DNA from: Progne subis subis
Lineage: Eukaryota; Chordata; Aves; Passeriformes; Hirundinidae
Reading direction: 5' to 3'
Length of the DNA: 64,000 bases
Assembly (NCBI GenBank): GCA_022316685.1
Contig: JAKJHU010000133.1
Coordinates: forward strand, 124,001 to 188,000
Position numbers and translations under genes: made by a program. Positions within the stretch are counted from its first letter, which is position 1, and every line of letters begins with the position of its first letter. Of this stretch, positions 11,833 to 23,850 are shown piece after piece. Under the pieces are notes generated by a model that made no database searches, was not told the DNA's origin, and saw only the letters and a program-made list of their open reading frames with translations.

Positions 11833-12552
11833 GTGATCCTTCTGCCTCAGCACCCCTTGCCTGAGAGCTAACCAAGCCATGTAGGAGTGCTGACATCAGG
11901 AGAAATTCTTTGGGCGTTATCTTTTTATTCTGAGGGGGACAGGCTAGCTGGAAAGAGGTACTGCTGGCCTAAGAGCAGCGCTTCAGCACAAAGGAGGCGG
12001 ATGTGGAGGTGCTGGAGCTTAGCCGTGCCTTCGTTCTCCTCTGGGAATTTCCCCTTTCTGTCTCTTGCCAGAAAATAAAACGGTGTAAATCCCAGAAAGT
12101 GTAATGAGAAGGCTAATGATAGAAATGTGGCCTGGATCCATCCGTGCTGTTCGGTCTAGGCAGAGGCTTTGTGTTCACATTTTTCCACAGATGTTCCACG
12201 TGTAATGGAAAGCTGGAGAGACCAGTTTTCTGCCTCTGCCACCACCTCTGGTTCTTTCACTCTAAGTCATATATTTCTATTAGTTAACTTGTGTCTCCTT
12301 CGGTCCGCTGTAGTGACAAAGGGATTGATCACAGATCTCCCAGCTGTGGAGGGTGCACTTACAGTGTGGCTGTGCAATTTAACATCCATCCTTATCTGAT
12401 AGAAAGGACCTGATCTGGCAAGCACAGGTGATCACTTCCAGCAGCAGTGAAGAAAACATCGCACTCTGAAAAACTACTGCGTTCCCTGAAATCCAAAATC
12501 TGCTGCTTCCTTTTCATTGTACTGTTTTTGTGTCGTGGCTCTTTGTTTCTAG

Positions 12553-12736
12553 ACCGTCTATCGGCGATTGAGGGGCCCAGCCCAGCCCGACAAACCCACG
12601 ACACCTGTGTCTCCTTCCACAGCAGCACCTCTGCTCTATACAAGCTCGTACCTGACTCGAACAAATAAATATCTAGGGCTGGACTCCGTGAATCCAACAG
12701 ATTTCAGAGCGGCAGCCACAGAGATGGAGAAAAATG
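12553..12736 (+). CDS. PPP1R12B: PPP1R12B exon with PAQPDKPTTP segment
   Basis: The exon is flanked by TTTCTAG and GTATGT and is 184 nt long, phase 0 to phase 1. The peptide starts TVYRRLRGPAQPDKPTTPVS and ends AAATEMEKN. It is a low-complexity, Ser/Thr/Pro-rich linker in the central disordered part of MYPT2. The PAQPDKPTTP core is the most PPP1R12B-specific stretch of the window, as I recall the human protein. If the preceding exon is translated in its uncorrected frame, ribosomes reach an in-frame TAA at about 12666-12668 in this exon. Confidence 0.92.
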
Positions 12737-13257
12737 GTATGTACCAGGAGAGTGAAGAACGGACAAAGCTGAAGGGTTTTCTTGTGGTTTGGAATTTCCA
12801 ATGTGTAAGGTTCACTTGGTATTCTGAGGCAAGCTGCCACGTCACAAAACGAATTTGTTGCATGAAGTTAAACAAATTCCTATTGCTTGTAACAGAGGGA
12901 TAAAAGGATATTTTCTTTTTTGGATAAGTAAATGAGATCGTGATCACGGAGCATTTAGGTATCAGAGCTGGGGAAAGAGGTTTCCCCTAGTCCAGTTTGT
13001 CCCCAGAACAGAGTATGTCAGGATGACTTGGGGAGAGCTGGCAGCTGGGGTAACCTTCCTGGCTCTGCTGAGGGAAGGAGCGTCAGTATCCAGCTGTAGT
13101 AGGACACTGAGATTCCATTTCAGTTGGTTTAATAGCTCCTTTGTAATATAACACAAGGCAAGATGACCTTGATCAGCTTGAAAAAAACCCCAGAACCGTA
13201 GTAAAAAGCACAGATGTGAATCACTGAAACCAAAGCAGTCTTTCTTTGCTTGGCCAG

Positions 13258-13370
13258 AGTGTGAAGATCAGGATTCAGATGACAGATCCCTGAACAAACA
13301 GTCGATCCGAGAGCGGCGACGGCCAAAGGAGAGACGGAGAGGCACTGGCATCATCTTCTCAACACAAGAT
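13258..13370 (+). CDS. PPP1R12B: PPP1R12B exon with second ROCK site
   Basis: The exon is flanked by TTGGCCAG and GTAAGT and is 113 nt long; it takes one base from the previous exon (codon GAG). The peptide ends SIRERRRPKERRRGTGIIFS then TQD. The RERRRPKERRRGTG block corresponds to the second inhibitory ROCK site of the family (MYPT1 Thr853 region), and the Thr is codon 13344-13346. After the site this bird has IIFS where I remember NFW in the human protein. Phase 0 at the end joins DDDEVDENEE. Confidence 0.95.
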
Positions 13371-14409
13371 GTAAGTTTGAGTTCCTTAGAAAGAGAAACT
13401 CCAGGGTGAATTTTCTTCCAGTTCCAAGCTTCATGGTTTTCTTCCCAGTCTACTTACTTCCCATTAGTTCTTTGCTCTCCAGCTCTCTTGTAGACTGGCA
13501 TATCCAGAGGTCTCACATCCCTGTTTGACCTCTGTCAGACTGAGCAGCAGGCTCTGGGCAGCCTGTTCCTGACCCATATCATGGGAACCCTGCAGGACTG
13601 GGAAAGGGCCCACATGGGAGAGGAGATATTCAAAGTTAAATTCCTTTGGAAGGAGGGCACGAACCACCTGAAGTATTTTCCAATTTCTTCAAGCACAAAT
13701 TTGTCTGCTCTTTAGGCCCCTTGAAAGAGAGACAAGAAGAAGAAAACTTGTGTCTGGGTCCCCTCCCAGCACCAGGGAACACTCACAGCATAAGTGCAGA
13801 AGAGCTGTCTGTGTCGTGGTCAGTTCTATTAGTCCTGGTTTCAGAGGATTTCTTCAGTCTGAGGGAAGAAATCCAACCCTCCAAACTTTGGTTAGAGCCT
13901 CAGCTAGGGAAATAGATCACCTTTTTCAGGAGAGAATAAAAATTATGTAGTTATGGTTAACAAGTTGAGTCCAGAGACAGCTGGGATGCCATGGTAGTTC
14001 ACATTTGCTCCATGAAATCCTGGAGCAGTCACAAAGGGCAGTGGCTTAGAGATGCTACACAAGTGCAGGATACCTGGGATGAGGAGACTTGCCCCCTGGA
14101 GTCTGATTGAACTGGAGATACTTTTGGAAGTCAATATTATGTTAGTATTTCAGATATGCAGTTCTTCCAGGTTTTTTCCCTCAGTGTATTAGTGGCTTCC
14201 TCCCAAATCCTCAGAAGCGCTGAAATAGCAGGAGCCATCTCAAGAGAGTCATTGTGTCCTCAATACCAAGATCTTCTAAATGGCCATTAGGACACCAAAC
14301 CTGATCTGCTGATTAACCAAAAGCATCTGGACAGGCATTGCTTTTGACAGAAGTTTTCTTAACAATAGCATCAAATAATTTGTTCACTGAAAGGGTGATT
14401 AGGGACTTG

Positions 14410-14562
14410 TACAGGCTGCCCAGAGCAGTCACCATTCCTGGTAGGGTTCAAAACACACACAGACACTGTGCTTTGGTGGAGTTGACATTGTGTGTTTAGT
14501 CACAGGTTGGACTTGTTGGTCTTGGCGGTCTTTTCCACCCTTAATGATTCTGTGATTCTGTA
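14410..14562 (+). repeat. CR1 LINE 3' fragment
   Basis: A CR1 variant: TACAGGCTGCCCAGAGCAGT, then GTTGGACTTGTTGGTCTTGG and the tail AATGATTCTGTGATTCTG. Confidence 0.75.
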
Positions 14563-14641
14563 AACAGCACATTACCTTCTTGGGATAAAATTTTGTTGTC
14601 TACCAGAGCTGCCTAATTACATTGTTTGCCTTTCCTCCTAG

Positions 14642-14686
14642 GATGATGATGAAGTTGATGAAAACGAGGAAGTGAAGGAAACTCGG
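14642..14686 (+). CDS. PPP1R12B: PPP1R12B 15-codon acidic exon
   Basis: The exon is flanked by CCTCCTAG and GTAAGT, is 45 nt long and symmetric in phase 0. It encodes DDDEVDENEEVKETR, matching the acidic DEDETDGSEEVKET stretch after the second ROCK site in the family. As it is short and in phase, it could be skipped without changing the frame. It is the last exon of the long form before the 30.8-kb intron that contains the M20 promoter. Confidence 0.9.
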
Positions 14687-17564
14687 GTAAGTGAGACCCC
14701 GTGTCTGAATCATTGATGTGTCACTCTTGGGTGTTGGTGGCAGAGTGTTCTGTGGCTTTTTCTCTTGTCTGTAGGAGAGGTTCAGGCTTTGCTCAGGAGT
14801 ATGAACAAGGAAGTAGTTCCAAGCAGCAAATTCCTTACTGATTTCTCTGATGAAAGATCACGTATATCTGCAGAGTGGCCTGAGTTCAGTGTTGGCTCCT
14901 GGAGAGCTGCACAGGAGTTGTGGAACCTAGAGGGAATGCAGCAGAGGCTGCAGTGCCAGGGCATTGAGATCTCAGGTGTCCTGGGGAAGGTGTGACCTTG
15001 GTTCTTGGGATTGCTGTTATTTTGGACAGGATGTTTTGTATTTCTGAAATCTGCTCTCCTGTCTCCTCACGGATTTGTTTTCTTGTGGGAAATGGTCTTT
15101 GCAAGCAGCGCATCAGAGGTTGTTCAGTGTTCCACTGTTCTTGAAATAGTCTCATCCTTTAAGGCCCTTTCTTTCCTTTTACAATAATTACTGAGTCTTT
15201 CCAAATTACCTTGGTTTCCTTTGATTTTGTTTGTCTTTGTCTGAAACACATTTGAGCCTGACAGCATGACTGACTCTGACAATGTCAAAGCTAAATACCT
15301 TTCCAAGCTATTAAAGTGCAATGTGGAAGACCTGGGAGAAATAGCAAATGCATAAGGGTCAGCCTGCTTGTGGGATGTTTCGTTTTTGCTGAAGAGTGTT
15401 GAACTTGGGGCAGCCTTTTCCTATGCTTTGCAATGCAGTAGAGTGATTAAAGCATCATTTAGTTGGAATTAACAGCTTCTTTGCTGAAAATTGGCAATAA
15501 CACTCTTCAGACTGTTTTCCTCCTTGCAATGTTCAGTCAGAATGCGGCAAAGTCACGGCAAGCCTTGCTGGGACCAGAGACTCACGTGGGGCTGGGATGG
15601 CTTTTAGCATGTGCTTATCTTTCCACGCCAGCCTTTGCTTTCCCAATGCTTGCTTTGCACTTTACTCCACTTGAAATGGGAGATATTCCTGCTCACAGAA
15701 CCATCACCTGCCTTCAAGGAGGCCGGCTCTTCCCACAGGAGTTCCTGCTCATCACGGTGCAGGGTTTCTTGAAATCTTCACTGAGCCCTGCAGGAAAGAT
15801 TTGGCCATTTATCGTCATTAAAATTGTTTTGACATTTCTGCTGCCTCACAGTAAGACTGAAGGAAGGGAGTTTTGTAATGTGTAAAAAGTAATTGTAATA
15901 GGGACACTTTGTTTCCAGCAGGCATGTTGGGGACTTGCTGGGAATGTCTTGTTCTTCTGGAAGTTGTCCCAGATTACCTAAATGAAGACAAAAGAGTAGC
16001 TGAGGCTGCAGGTTTGGAGGCTTCCTGGAGTCGAGTCCTAAAATCGCTGAAGATTTTATTGAGCACAGTCCTCCCTGCTCATATAAATGGATAAGCTGCA
16101 CTTTGGGAGAACCCAGCTGCCCAAAAATTCAAGGTCACCTAGTCTCTTACAATTAATAATGCTGATTTTCCCCAAATTAACAGCAAGAATTCCTTTTTTC
16201 TGACACTTCCCACGATCCATCTAACAGCAGAGCAACTTCTCTTCAGTTCCATCAGCCCTCTTGTGCAGGTGCTTCAGGGCACCAGCAATGTGGTTTCTTA
16301 TGCACCCAATGTACTTTAGACCTGGCTTAGACTCTCCTCCCACTCTGCTGGAGCTGTTTTACCCATTTTCCCAGTCCTCTTGTTTTTATGCAGTTCCAAG
16401 TTTATTTTCTTGAATGCATGCCTCCAGCATCATGTCACTTGATCAGTCTTCTCTGGTTTATTTGAGATCCAAATCAGAGATTTGTGTCCTAGCTGGCCAT
16501 CACTTTGGCATGAATCATGGAACAGCTCTCTGTTTTCAGTTCTAGTGCCAATAAGAAAGTACAGTTAATAATCATTAATTCTTCAGCAACTATAGTTCTA
16601 GAATGGCAGGTGCCAAATGTCACCAGGTTGTGAACTTGAACAGTCTGGAGTGTCCCATTTTAGAAGCAGAGCCCCAAAGAATCTGATTTTATGGGAACAG
16701 TTGCATTTTTTTCTCCAGTGTTTATGTCATGGCTGATATCAGGATGATTTTCATGGAGGCCCAAAAAAGGCCTTACTTGAAATCCCTCCTCCAAGCTCTG
16801 CAGTGCTGGAGACTAGCACAGGAAAGGTAAAGGCAGTTCTGAGGAAAAAAATAGGAGCAAATACATGTTGTTCTAATTCTCAGAAGTGGATGAATTATTT
16901 TGTCTGAGCTCATGAGCACCAGAGTGGGAAACCAGCCCAGACACTTTGGCTGAGGTTTAGGCAACTAAGAGATCTCATAGTGGGATGTGTCAGGATCCTC
17001 CGTGTGTTCTGCTCCCACCCCACCTCCCTCCTTGGGATGCAGACTGCCTGGGTGCACTGTGGAAAGTTGGAAGAGCAGATGAAGTTTTATTGTGGAATAA
17101 AAGTTCAAGGGTACAAGGACTTCAGCTGGAAAAAGCCTCTGGGGAAGCAGCTTTAAGAGAGGTTTTTCTGTGATTCCAATGGGAAGGAGCTGCAAAGGAA
17201 GGAGTTTTTGTGTGGTCCGGGGAGACCTGAGCTCGAAACAGAGGTGGGGGAAAAGCTTGGCCACAGTCTTGTCTGTGTTTTTCAGAAAATAAAAATTGTG
17301 AGAGTCTGAAAGCTTGTGTTAGACCCAGACTGAGCCACTGGGAAACCTTCTCTGTTCCCTCAAGCCACTGGCTGCAAAATACCGGTGCGATTTCCAGTCT
17401 TGGTGAGGCAACAGAGTCAGTACAGATAGGGTTCAGTGTTCTAGTCTGGGATGCAGCAGCTGGAGGATGATGAGGAAGACTAAAGAGAGTGCTCCAGTGT
17501 TCCATTTCAGAGCAGGTTTTCTTTATCCCTGACTCTGGTGGCTTTGACTTGGCCCTGACTTAAA

Positions 17565-17740
17565 ATAATAGAATCGATTACAGACTGGTGTGGGTGGGAA
17601 GGGACCTTAAAGCCCATCCAGAGCCACTCCCTGCCATGGGCAGGGACACCCCCCTCTATCCCAGGCTGCTCCAAGCCCAATCCAACCCAGCCTTGGACAC
17701 TTCAGGGATGGGGCAGCCAGAGCTGCTCTGGGTAACTTCT
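17565..17740 (-). repeat. CR1 LINE 3' fragment
   Basis: The antisense CR1 tail reads GTGGGTGGGAAGGGACCTTA, CCATGGGCAGGGACACCCCC and CTCCAAGCCCAATCCAACCC. Confidence 0.85.
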
Positions 17741-20700
17741 GCCATTGCTGTTGCAAAGCAGGAACAATTAGGAACAAATCTGGAAGAGAAATATATTTTA
17801 AATGACAGAGCATAGAGAACAAGTAAAAAATGTTTATAATCATTTAAAGAATTGTTTCTCCTTGCAGTTCTCTGCTGGAGCATTACAGATATGCCTCACC
17901 CATGGGAGAGTTTGTCAAATGAAAACTTTAAATTCAGAGGAATACACTGAGTGTTGTGTTCATAAAATAGAATTTCTGGGCAGTAAAAGTATCAAACAAA
18001 ATGTCTGTTGTCAGTGAACTGCCTTCAGGACAGTCTGTATAGCCCAGTATAAACCCCAGACACACTAATGGAATTAAGTTTTATAGAGGAATAGCACTGA
18101 AACGTTTGATTGTGAATTACTGTTGCAGTAAGTGGATTAAATAGGCTCCATTCCTGTCTCCCTGTGCTTTGATTTATGGAATGAACCAGGCTCACTCTGG
18201 TTTGTAAATAAGTGTTCTGCCTGCTTGTACTGTTATCCATGAAATCACCAGATGCAACTAGATACCAATATAAATTAAATCTCTGTCTTAGAAGGGCTGA
18301 ATTTCTAAGCTTAACTCCATGAGTTCTAAGGGAGGACGAACAAACTGGAAAATTCCTTATACAAACTCAATGTCTTAATGTTACTACTGATTCGGAGCTA
18401 TGATCTGGGAGTCCTGATTTTGGTGTGTCCTATTTTTCACCTGTATTTTGCTTTTTAGTGCCACTTTATCCTTCCACAGAGGCTTTAGTTCAGCTTTTGT
18501 CGCCATGCTGTTTGCCTTTTGTGGCAGATGGATGTGATGAACAGCTAGAAGTTCGGGAATAGATTTTGTTAAGTGTTTTGTGAGTGTCTTGTTGTAGCCA
18601 GAGCGAGTGTCCTGGGAGCCCTGGGGGTCCCCAGTTGTTGCTGCCCCTTTTCCCAGTCTCAGTGCAGCCAACCCCATGCCTCTGGACTGTGTTTGGAAGC
18701 CAAGGAAGGCTCCGAGTCCTCTGCTTTCAGGACTCACATTGCCTAATATGGTAAGGTATGTCTGCAAGAGCTGAGCTATTTTGTTGGGATACAAGGGAAA
18801 GCTGACCAGTAAAAGGAACAAAATAGGTGAACTTCTGGCCAGCTGATAAGAAACTGAAATCCTTTCAATCCAGACAGCGCTATATGGTAGTGTTCATTCT
18901 ATGCTTCATTGCTGCTGGCCCGGGGTCCCTTCTAGGGATTAAGGATATGAGTGTTTTCCCCTGGTTTTACCCTTGAATGTTTATTTCTAGCAGAGATGTG
19001 GTGTGATGTGGGAGGGAAACCATCTGGCTCCTGTCCAAGGGCACGTAGGTGGCACCATGCGTCACTTGCATCGTGTAGTTAAATTAGAGAGCATTTAATT
19101 CTGTGTAACATAAGGCTGGGAGATATTGGCTCTGTTTAGTCCTGTTTATAAACAAATTGCTCTAATGGGTTGTGTACGCTGCAAGGAAAGTTCTTTAATA
19201 TGTATAGCAATATGAAATAGCAGCAAAGTGCTGCAGGAAGGAGCAGGAGCTGAGGCTTTGCTATAGAGCTTGAATGTGATGAAGAACATCTTCATTGTGT
19301 TTGGAGTGCTCTGGATTCTCTGGGAGATGGAGGGGGAAAACAGCAGAGAAATTAAAATTCATTCTGCAAATATTCCTACAAAAATGCTTCACATCTGCAC
19401 AGAAGATTCGCCTTGTGAGTTCTCCACCCTGATGTGCTTTTGTTGGTTTTTCTTAAACTCAGTGTATGGAGAAGGGCATCAGCCTGGCTGGCTGCTTTCC
19501 CTCTTGTTACAGCAGTTCACTCCTCAGCCCGGCTCTGAGCACCAGTTTGCAGCTCGGGGAAAACGTACTGTTTGTGCCTAAAGCTAAGTGACCCAAGTGG
19601 GTTATGTGACTTCAGGGTTACAGCTAAATCCCTTCAGGTGAATTCCTCTAACTCACCAAGCTGCTGGATTAGGAAGGTGTAATGTGAAACAGTGATGGGG
19701 ATGAGTAACACAAAACCAGGTAAAATCCATGAGTCCTGGGAAGATGAAGCAGAGCAGCCAGTCCTCCAGGAGTGATACGCAAGGTCACAAACTCATAACT
19801 GTTGAAGGTAACTTTATGCTTTAGCATCTTGTTTAGTAGATTGCTGTCAGACTTGTCTGAGGTGACTGATCTTTCTCAGTTGTCAGCAAGTCATTCCCCT
19901 GCAAGCCATGGGGCTGGGGTTGGCCCTGCAGCAGCCACCTACAGCTGCCTTGGCTGCTGACGGCATTGCTGGGAGGCCTGTGCAGTCAGTTCAGATGATC
20001 CCAGTTCACCCCAGGCTCCTTTCCCTTTGCACCCATGGCAGCTATTGCACATGGTCCCCTTGCTTTCTTCCCAGGAGCTGGGAGCAGGGTGGCAGCAGGA
20101 TCCATGACACGTGTGTGCTTCTTTCCAGTGCTGTGTGGGCACAGCACGGCCGCTCCAGGAAATGGGAGTGCTCGCTTCGGGGTGAATGTTAGCCCAGACC
20201 CACTGGCCTGAGGAGCAGCATTGCTCCTGGACCATATCCCAGAGACAGAATAAATCTCCCTACTGTTCTGTGTCTATTAATAGTTATCATTTTTGACTTT
20301 TTAAAGGTTAACAGTGTATGGTTGTGCTTATACATGAAACAGAGTATCCCATCATTTTTAGTGGGAAGCTGTCAAAATCTGTCTCCTCGTGACATGTTCA
20401 AAACTATGGAAAGGAGGAATATCTCTGACTGCTGAACTACTTGGAACAGGTTCTGGGCTCCTCTGGGAGCTGATAATCATACCTCAGTGTCAGTCATCCA
20501 GTGGGCTGGGGGAGGATGTCTCTCCTGATGTGATTGAAGTCATCCTCCAAAAAAATCTGATCTGCTGAATTAAAACTCCTGCCTACAGCAGGAGATATCT
20601 GGGGAGGCCTTGATGGCTGTGTCATGGTGACACAGGTGTCTGCCTTGGAGGAAAGGGACTGGAGGCAGTGGGAGGGAGCTGCAGCACATGGGATTGAGAT

Positions 20701-20762
20701 GTGTCATGCTCAGGCCCTGCTGTCTGGCCCTTCTCTGCAGTGTGGGAATCTGCATCCAGCTC

Positions 20763-21232
20763 TAGGGTCCCAGCACAGGAAGGACGTGGAGCTGCTGGAA
20801 TGAGTCCAGAGGAGCCCGTGGAGCTGCTCTGAGGCCTGGATCCCTCTGCTCTGGAGTCAGGCTGGGAGAGCTGGGGGTGCTCACCTGGAGAAGAGAAGGC
20901 TCCAGGGAGACCTCAGAGCCCCTTCCAGTGCCTGAAGGAACTCCAGGAGAGTTGGAGAGGGACTTGGAGCAAGCTTGGCATGGACAGGACAAGAGAGGAA
21001 TGCCTTCCACTGCCAGAGGGCAGGGTTAGATGGGATATGGGGAAGGAATTCTTGGCTGTGAGGCTCTGTCATGGAGTCCCCAGAGAAGCTGTGGCTGCCC
21101 TGTGCCTGAAAGTGTCCAAGGCCAGGTTGGACAGGGCTTGGAGCAGCCTGGGTTGGTTGCAGGTGTCCCTGCCTGTGGTGGGGGTGGGATGAGATGTGCT
21201 TTAAGGTCCCTTCCAAGCCAAATCATTCTTAC
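20763..21232 (+). repeat. CR1 LINE 3' fragment, about 470 bp
   Basis: One of the longer copies. It starts upstream of AGGAAGGACGTGGAGCTGCT, continues through CTCTGGAGTCAGGCTGGGAG and GGTTAGATGGGATATGGGGA, and ends with CTTTAAGGTCCCTTCCAAGC. Confidence 0.9.
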
Positions 21233-21800
21233 TCCAGTATTCTATGGATGTTTCTCTCTGGCAAAACCCCCATGAAGCCAATTGTCCTCATCTGCTGCCA
21301 TCCTGTGCAGGCTGGTGCCATCACACATTTATGTATTAAATTATTTTTCTCCCAGACATATCCAGAAGGAATGAAAAGCAGGAGCTGTATTGTCTCATGC
21401 TTAGCAGTGAACTTAGGAGTAATCTAAATTTGTTTGGAAAATTGGAGTCAAAAATCTCTGGCAATAAAATATCGTTTGGAAACAACCACTGTAGGGAAAA
21501 TGGTATGTTGCTGTGATATAAGTGTGGTGATGTTGTTTGTCCCTTTTGTCTTTAAAAGGTCACTTTCTGTTCAGAGTTTATATCCTCCCACATGCTTCTC
21601 TTCAGAAAAAGCCTCATGTTTGGAGTCTTTGTTAGTTTTTTGCTCTTGGACATGGACTTTCTCTATGAAAAGTAACATTATTTGGCAGAAGCTGCTTCAT
21701 TGTTTGGTATGTCAAGATGTTGAGTCCATAAGCTGCGAAACTCCTTCTGGGCTGGAATTTCCCTCCTGCTCTAGTTAATTTATATCCCATTGCTCATTAT

Positions 21801-22115
21801 AGGGAACCTATAAGAAAAATGGAGAGGGGCTTTTTACTAGATCGTGTCACGTGTAGTGACAGGACAAGGTGAAACATTTTCCCACTGTCAGATGAGAGGT
21901 TTAGATCAGGTATTTGGAAGAAATTCTCCCCTGTGAGGGTGCTGAAGCCCTGGCACAGGTTGCCCAGGCAAGCTGTGGCTGCCCCATGCCTGGAAGTGTC
22001 CAAGGCCAGGTTGGCCAGGGCTTGGAGCAGCTTGGGATAGTTGAAGATGTCCCTCCCCAGGAGGTAGAACTGGATGAGCTTTAAGGTCCCTTCAAACCAT
22101 TTGTGATTCTGTAGT
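21801..22115 (+). repeat. CR1 LINE 3' fragment
   Basis: GTGACAGGACAAGGTGAAAC, CTGGAAGTGTCCAAGGCCAG and GAGCTTTAAGGTCCCTTCAA lead to a GTGATTCTGTAG tail. Confidence 0.88.
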
Positions 22116-22825
22116 AGGTACCCACCAGGTACCCAGTGCTGGGCACTGCTGTGGGTGGGTTTGAAGTGGGTGTTTTACCATATAGGTCACCTTCCGTTGA
22201 TCTTAGATTTCATCCTTGGCAGTGGACAACACCTTCTGCACCACAGCGTGCTGCTGGTGAGGGATGGTCAGAAATAGGCTTGAAGCACAGTTAGATGACA
22301 TTGTGTTGAAGTTACAGATTTGCCTGGCCATTGGCACTGGAATATTGTGTGTTGGCCATTCACTTGCACATCTGAGCTGACAGACAGGTTTTACAGCCAT
22401 GGAGTGGCTGGGGTGGGTGGAGAATCTGATGAATGTAGATAAAGAGCAGAATGGATCATGACTATTGTGAGGACCCTGAGATTTTTTTTTCTCTATGTCA
22501 TATTTTGGAAAGTCCCTTAGCTTGAAATAGCTGTTTCCATCTGGTTCTTGTACTGCTGTTTGCTTTCTCAGCTTCCCTGACACGGCCTGTTCGTAGCTGT
22601 GCAAATTGCTGTTGTGTTCCTCCATGTAAGAAACCTGGGGGGGAAGGGGGAACATGTCAGAAAACACTGAGTGCAGTTGCCAGACAGCTTCCCCTGGAAA
22701 ATATTTTTATGTTCCAACACTACTTTACCCTTAAGGGTTAGAACTGGATGAAATCTGTTGATTTTTTGCATGAGCAGTGCTGAAACTGGACTTGTGAGTG
22801 GACGGAGCAAAACATCTCTCTGGAT

Positions 22826-23262
22826 TTGCTGAAGCCGGTCCAGAGAAGGGCATCAGAGCTAGAGAAGAGTCTGGAGCACAGTTCTGATGAGGGGAAGCTG
22901 AGTGTGCTGGAGGGGCTCAGACTGGAGAAAAAGAAGGCTCAGGAGGGACCTTCTGGCTCTGCACAACTCCTGACAGGAGGGGGCAGCCAGGGGAGGTCAC
23001 GCTTTGCTCCCAGGGAACAGCCTCTAGTTGAGACAGGGGAAGTTCAGGTTGATTATTAGGAACAATTTCTTCCCTGAAGGGCTGGTCAGGCCCTGGCACA
23101 GCTGCCCAGGGCAGTGGTGGAGTCACCATCCCTGGGAGCGTTCAAAAAACATGTGGATGTGGCACTTGGGACATGGGTTAGTTGTGAACGTGGCAGTGCT
23201 GGGAGAAAGTTGGGCTCAAAGGTTTTTCCAGCAGTCCTTGATCCTGTGATTCTGCGATTTTA
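22826..23262 (+). repeat. CR1 LINE 3' fragment, second subfamily
   Basis: It shares long blocks with the copy at 26124-26505, such as GAGGGACCTTCTGGCTCTGC, AACAGCCTCTAGTTGAGACA and GGGAAGTTCAGGTTGATTAT, and differs from the GGTGTCCCTGCCCATGG type. It ends in GATCCTGTGATTCTGCGATT. Confidence 0.85.
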
Positions 23263-23621
23263 TTGCGATGCTTTTTTTTGAGCAAAGCATGGTACTGAGT
23301 TCAGGAAGAAAGCCCCAGTGTGAAAAGGCAGAGACAGGTTTTGAGTGGACATGAAGCAACCTCTCCACAGCCACCAGACCAGTCTCTGGTGTACAGACCT
23401 GGCCCGGATTGTGACATGACAATGGGCAGTGCTGGGGTTGCCTCAGGGGTTGTGCCCATGCCATTTACAGTCTGAATGGAATCCTGTCTGTGATCTTAGA
23501 GACTTTCGTGTTTTGCAAAGCTGCCACGTCTGTCCCCTTCAACAGGAGCCTTTTGTGGCGCTGGTTTGTTGTTTCTGGTTATTGCCACTGTTGCCACCCA
23601 TTTCTGTAACATCTCACCATC

Positions 23622-23850
23622 AGCCTCTGTCAGGGGAGGGTCAGGCTGGATCTCAGTGAAAGGTTCTTCCCCCAGAGGTGCTGGGCACTGCCCAGGCTCC
23701 CCAGGGAGTGGGCATGGCCCCGAGGCTGCCAGAGCTGCAGGAGTGTTTGGACAGCACTCTGAGGGATGCCCAGGGTGGGATTGTTTGGGTGTCTGTGCAG
23801 GGCAGGGGTTGGACTGGATGATCCCTGTGGGTCACTTCTGATTCAGGGAA
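23622..23850 (+). repeat. CR1 LINE 3' fragment, third subfamily
   Basis: Blocks GAGGGTCAGGCTGGATCTCA, GGTTCTTCCCCCAGAGGTGC and CAGGGCAGGGGTTGGACTGG are shared with 38943-39360 and, in antisense, with 27583-27787 and 51598-51945. Confidence 0.85.
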
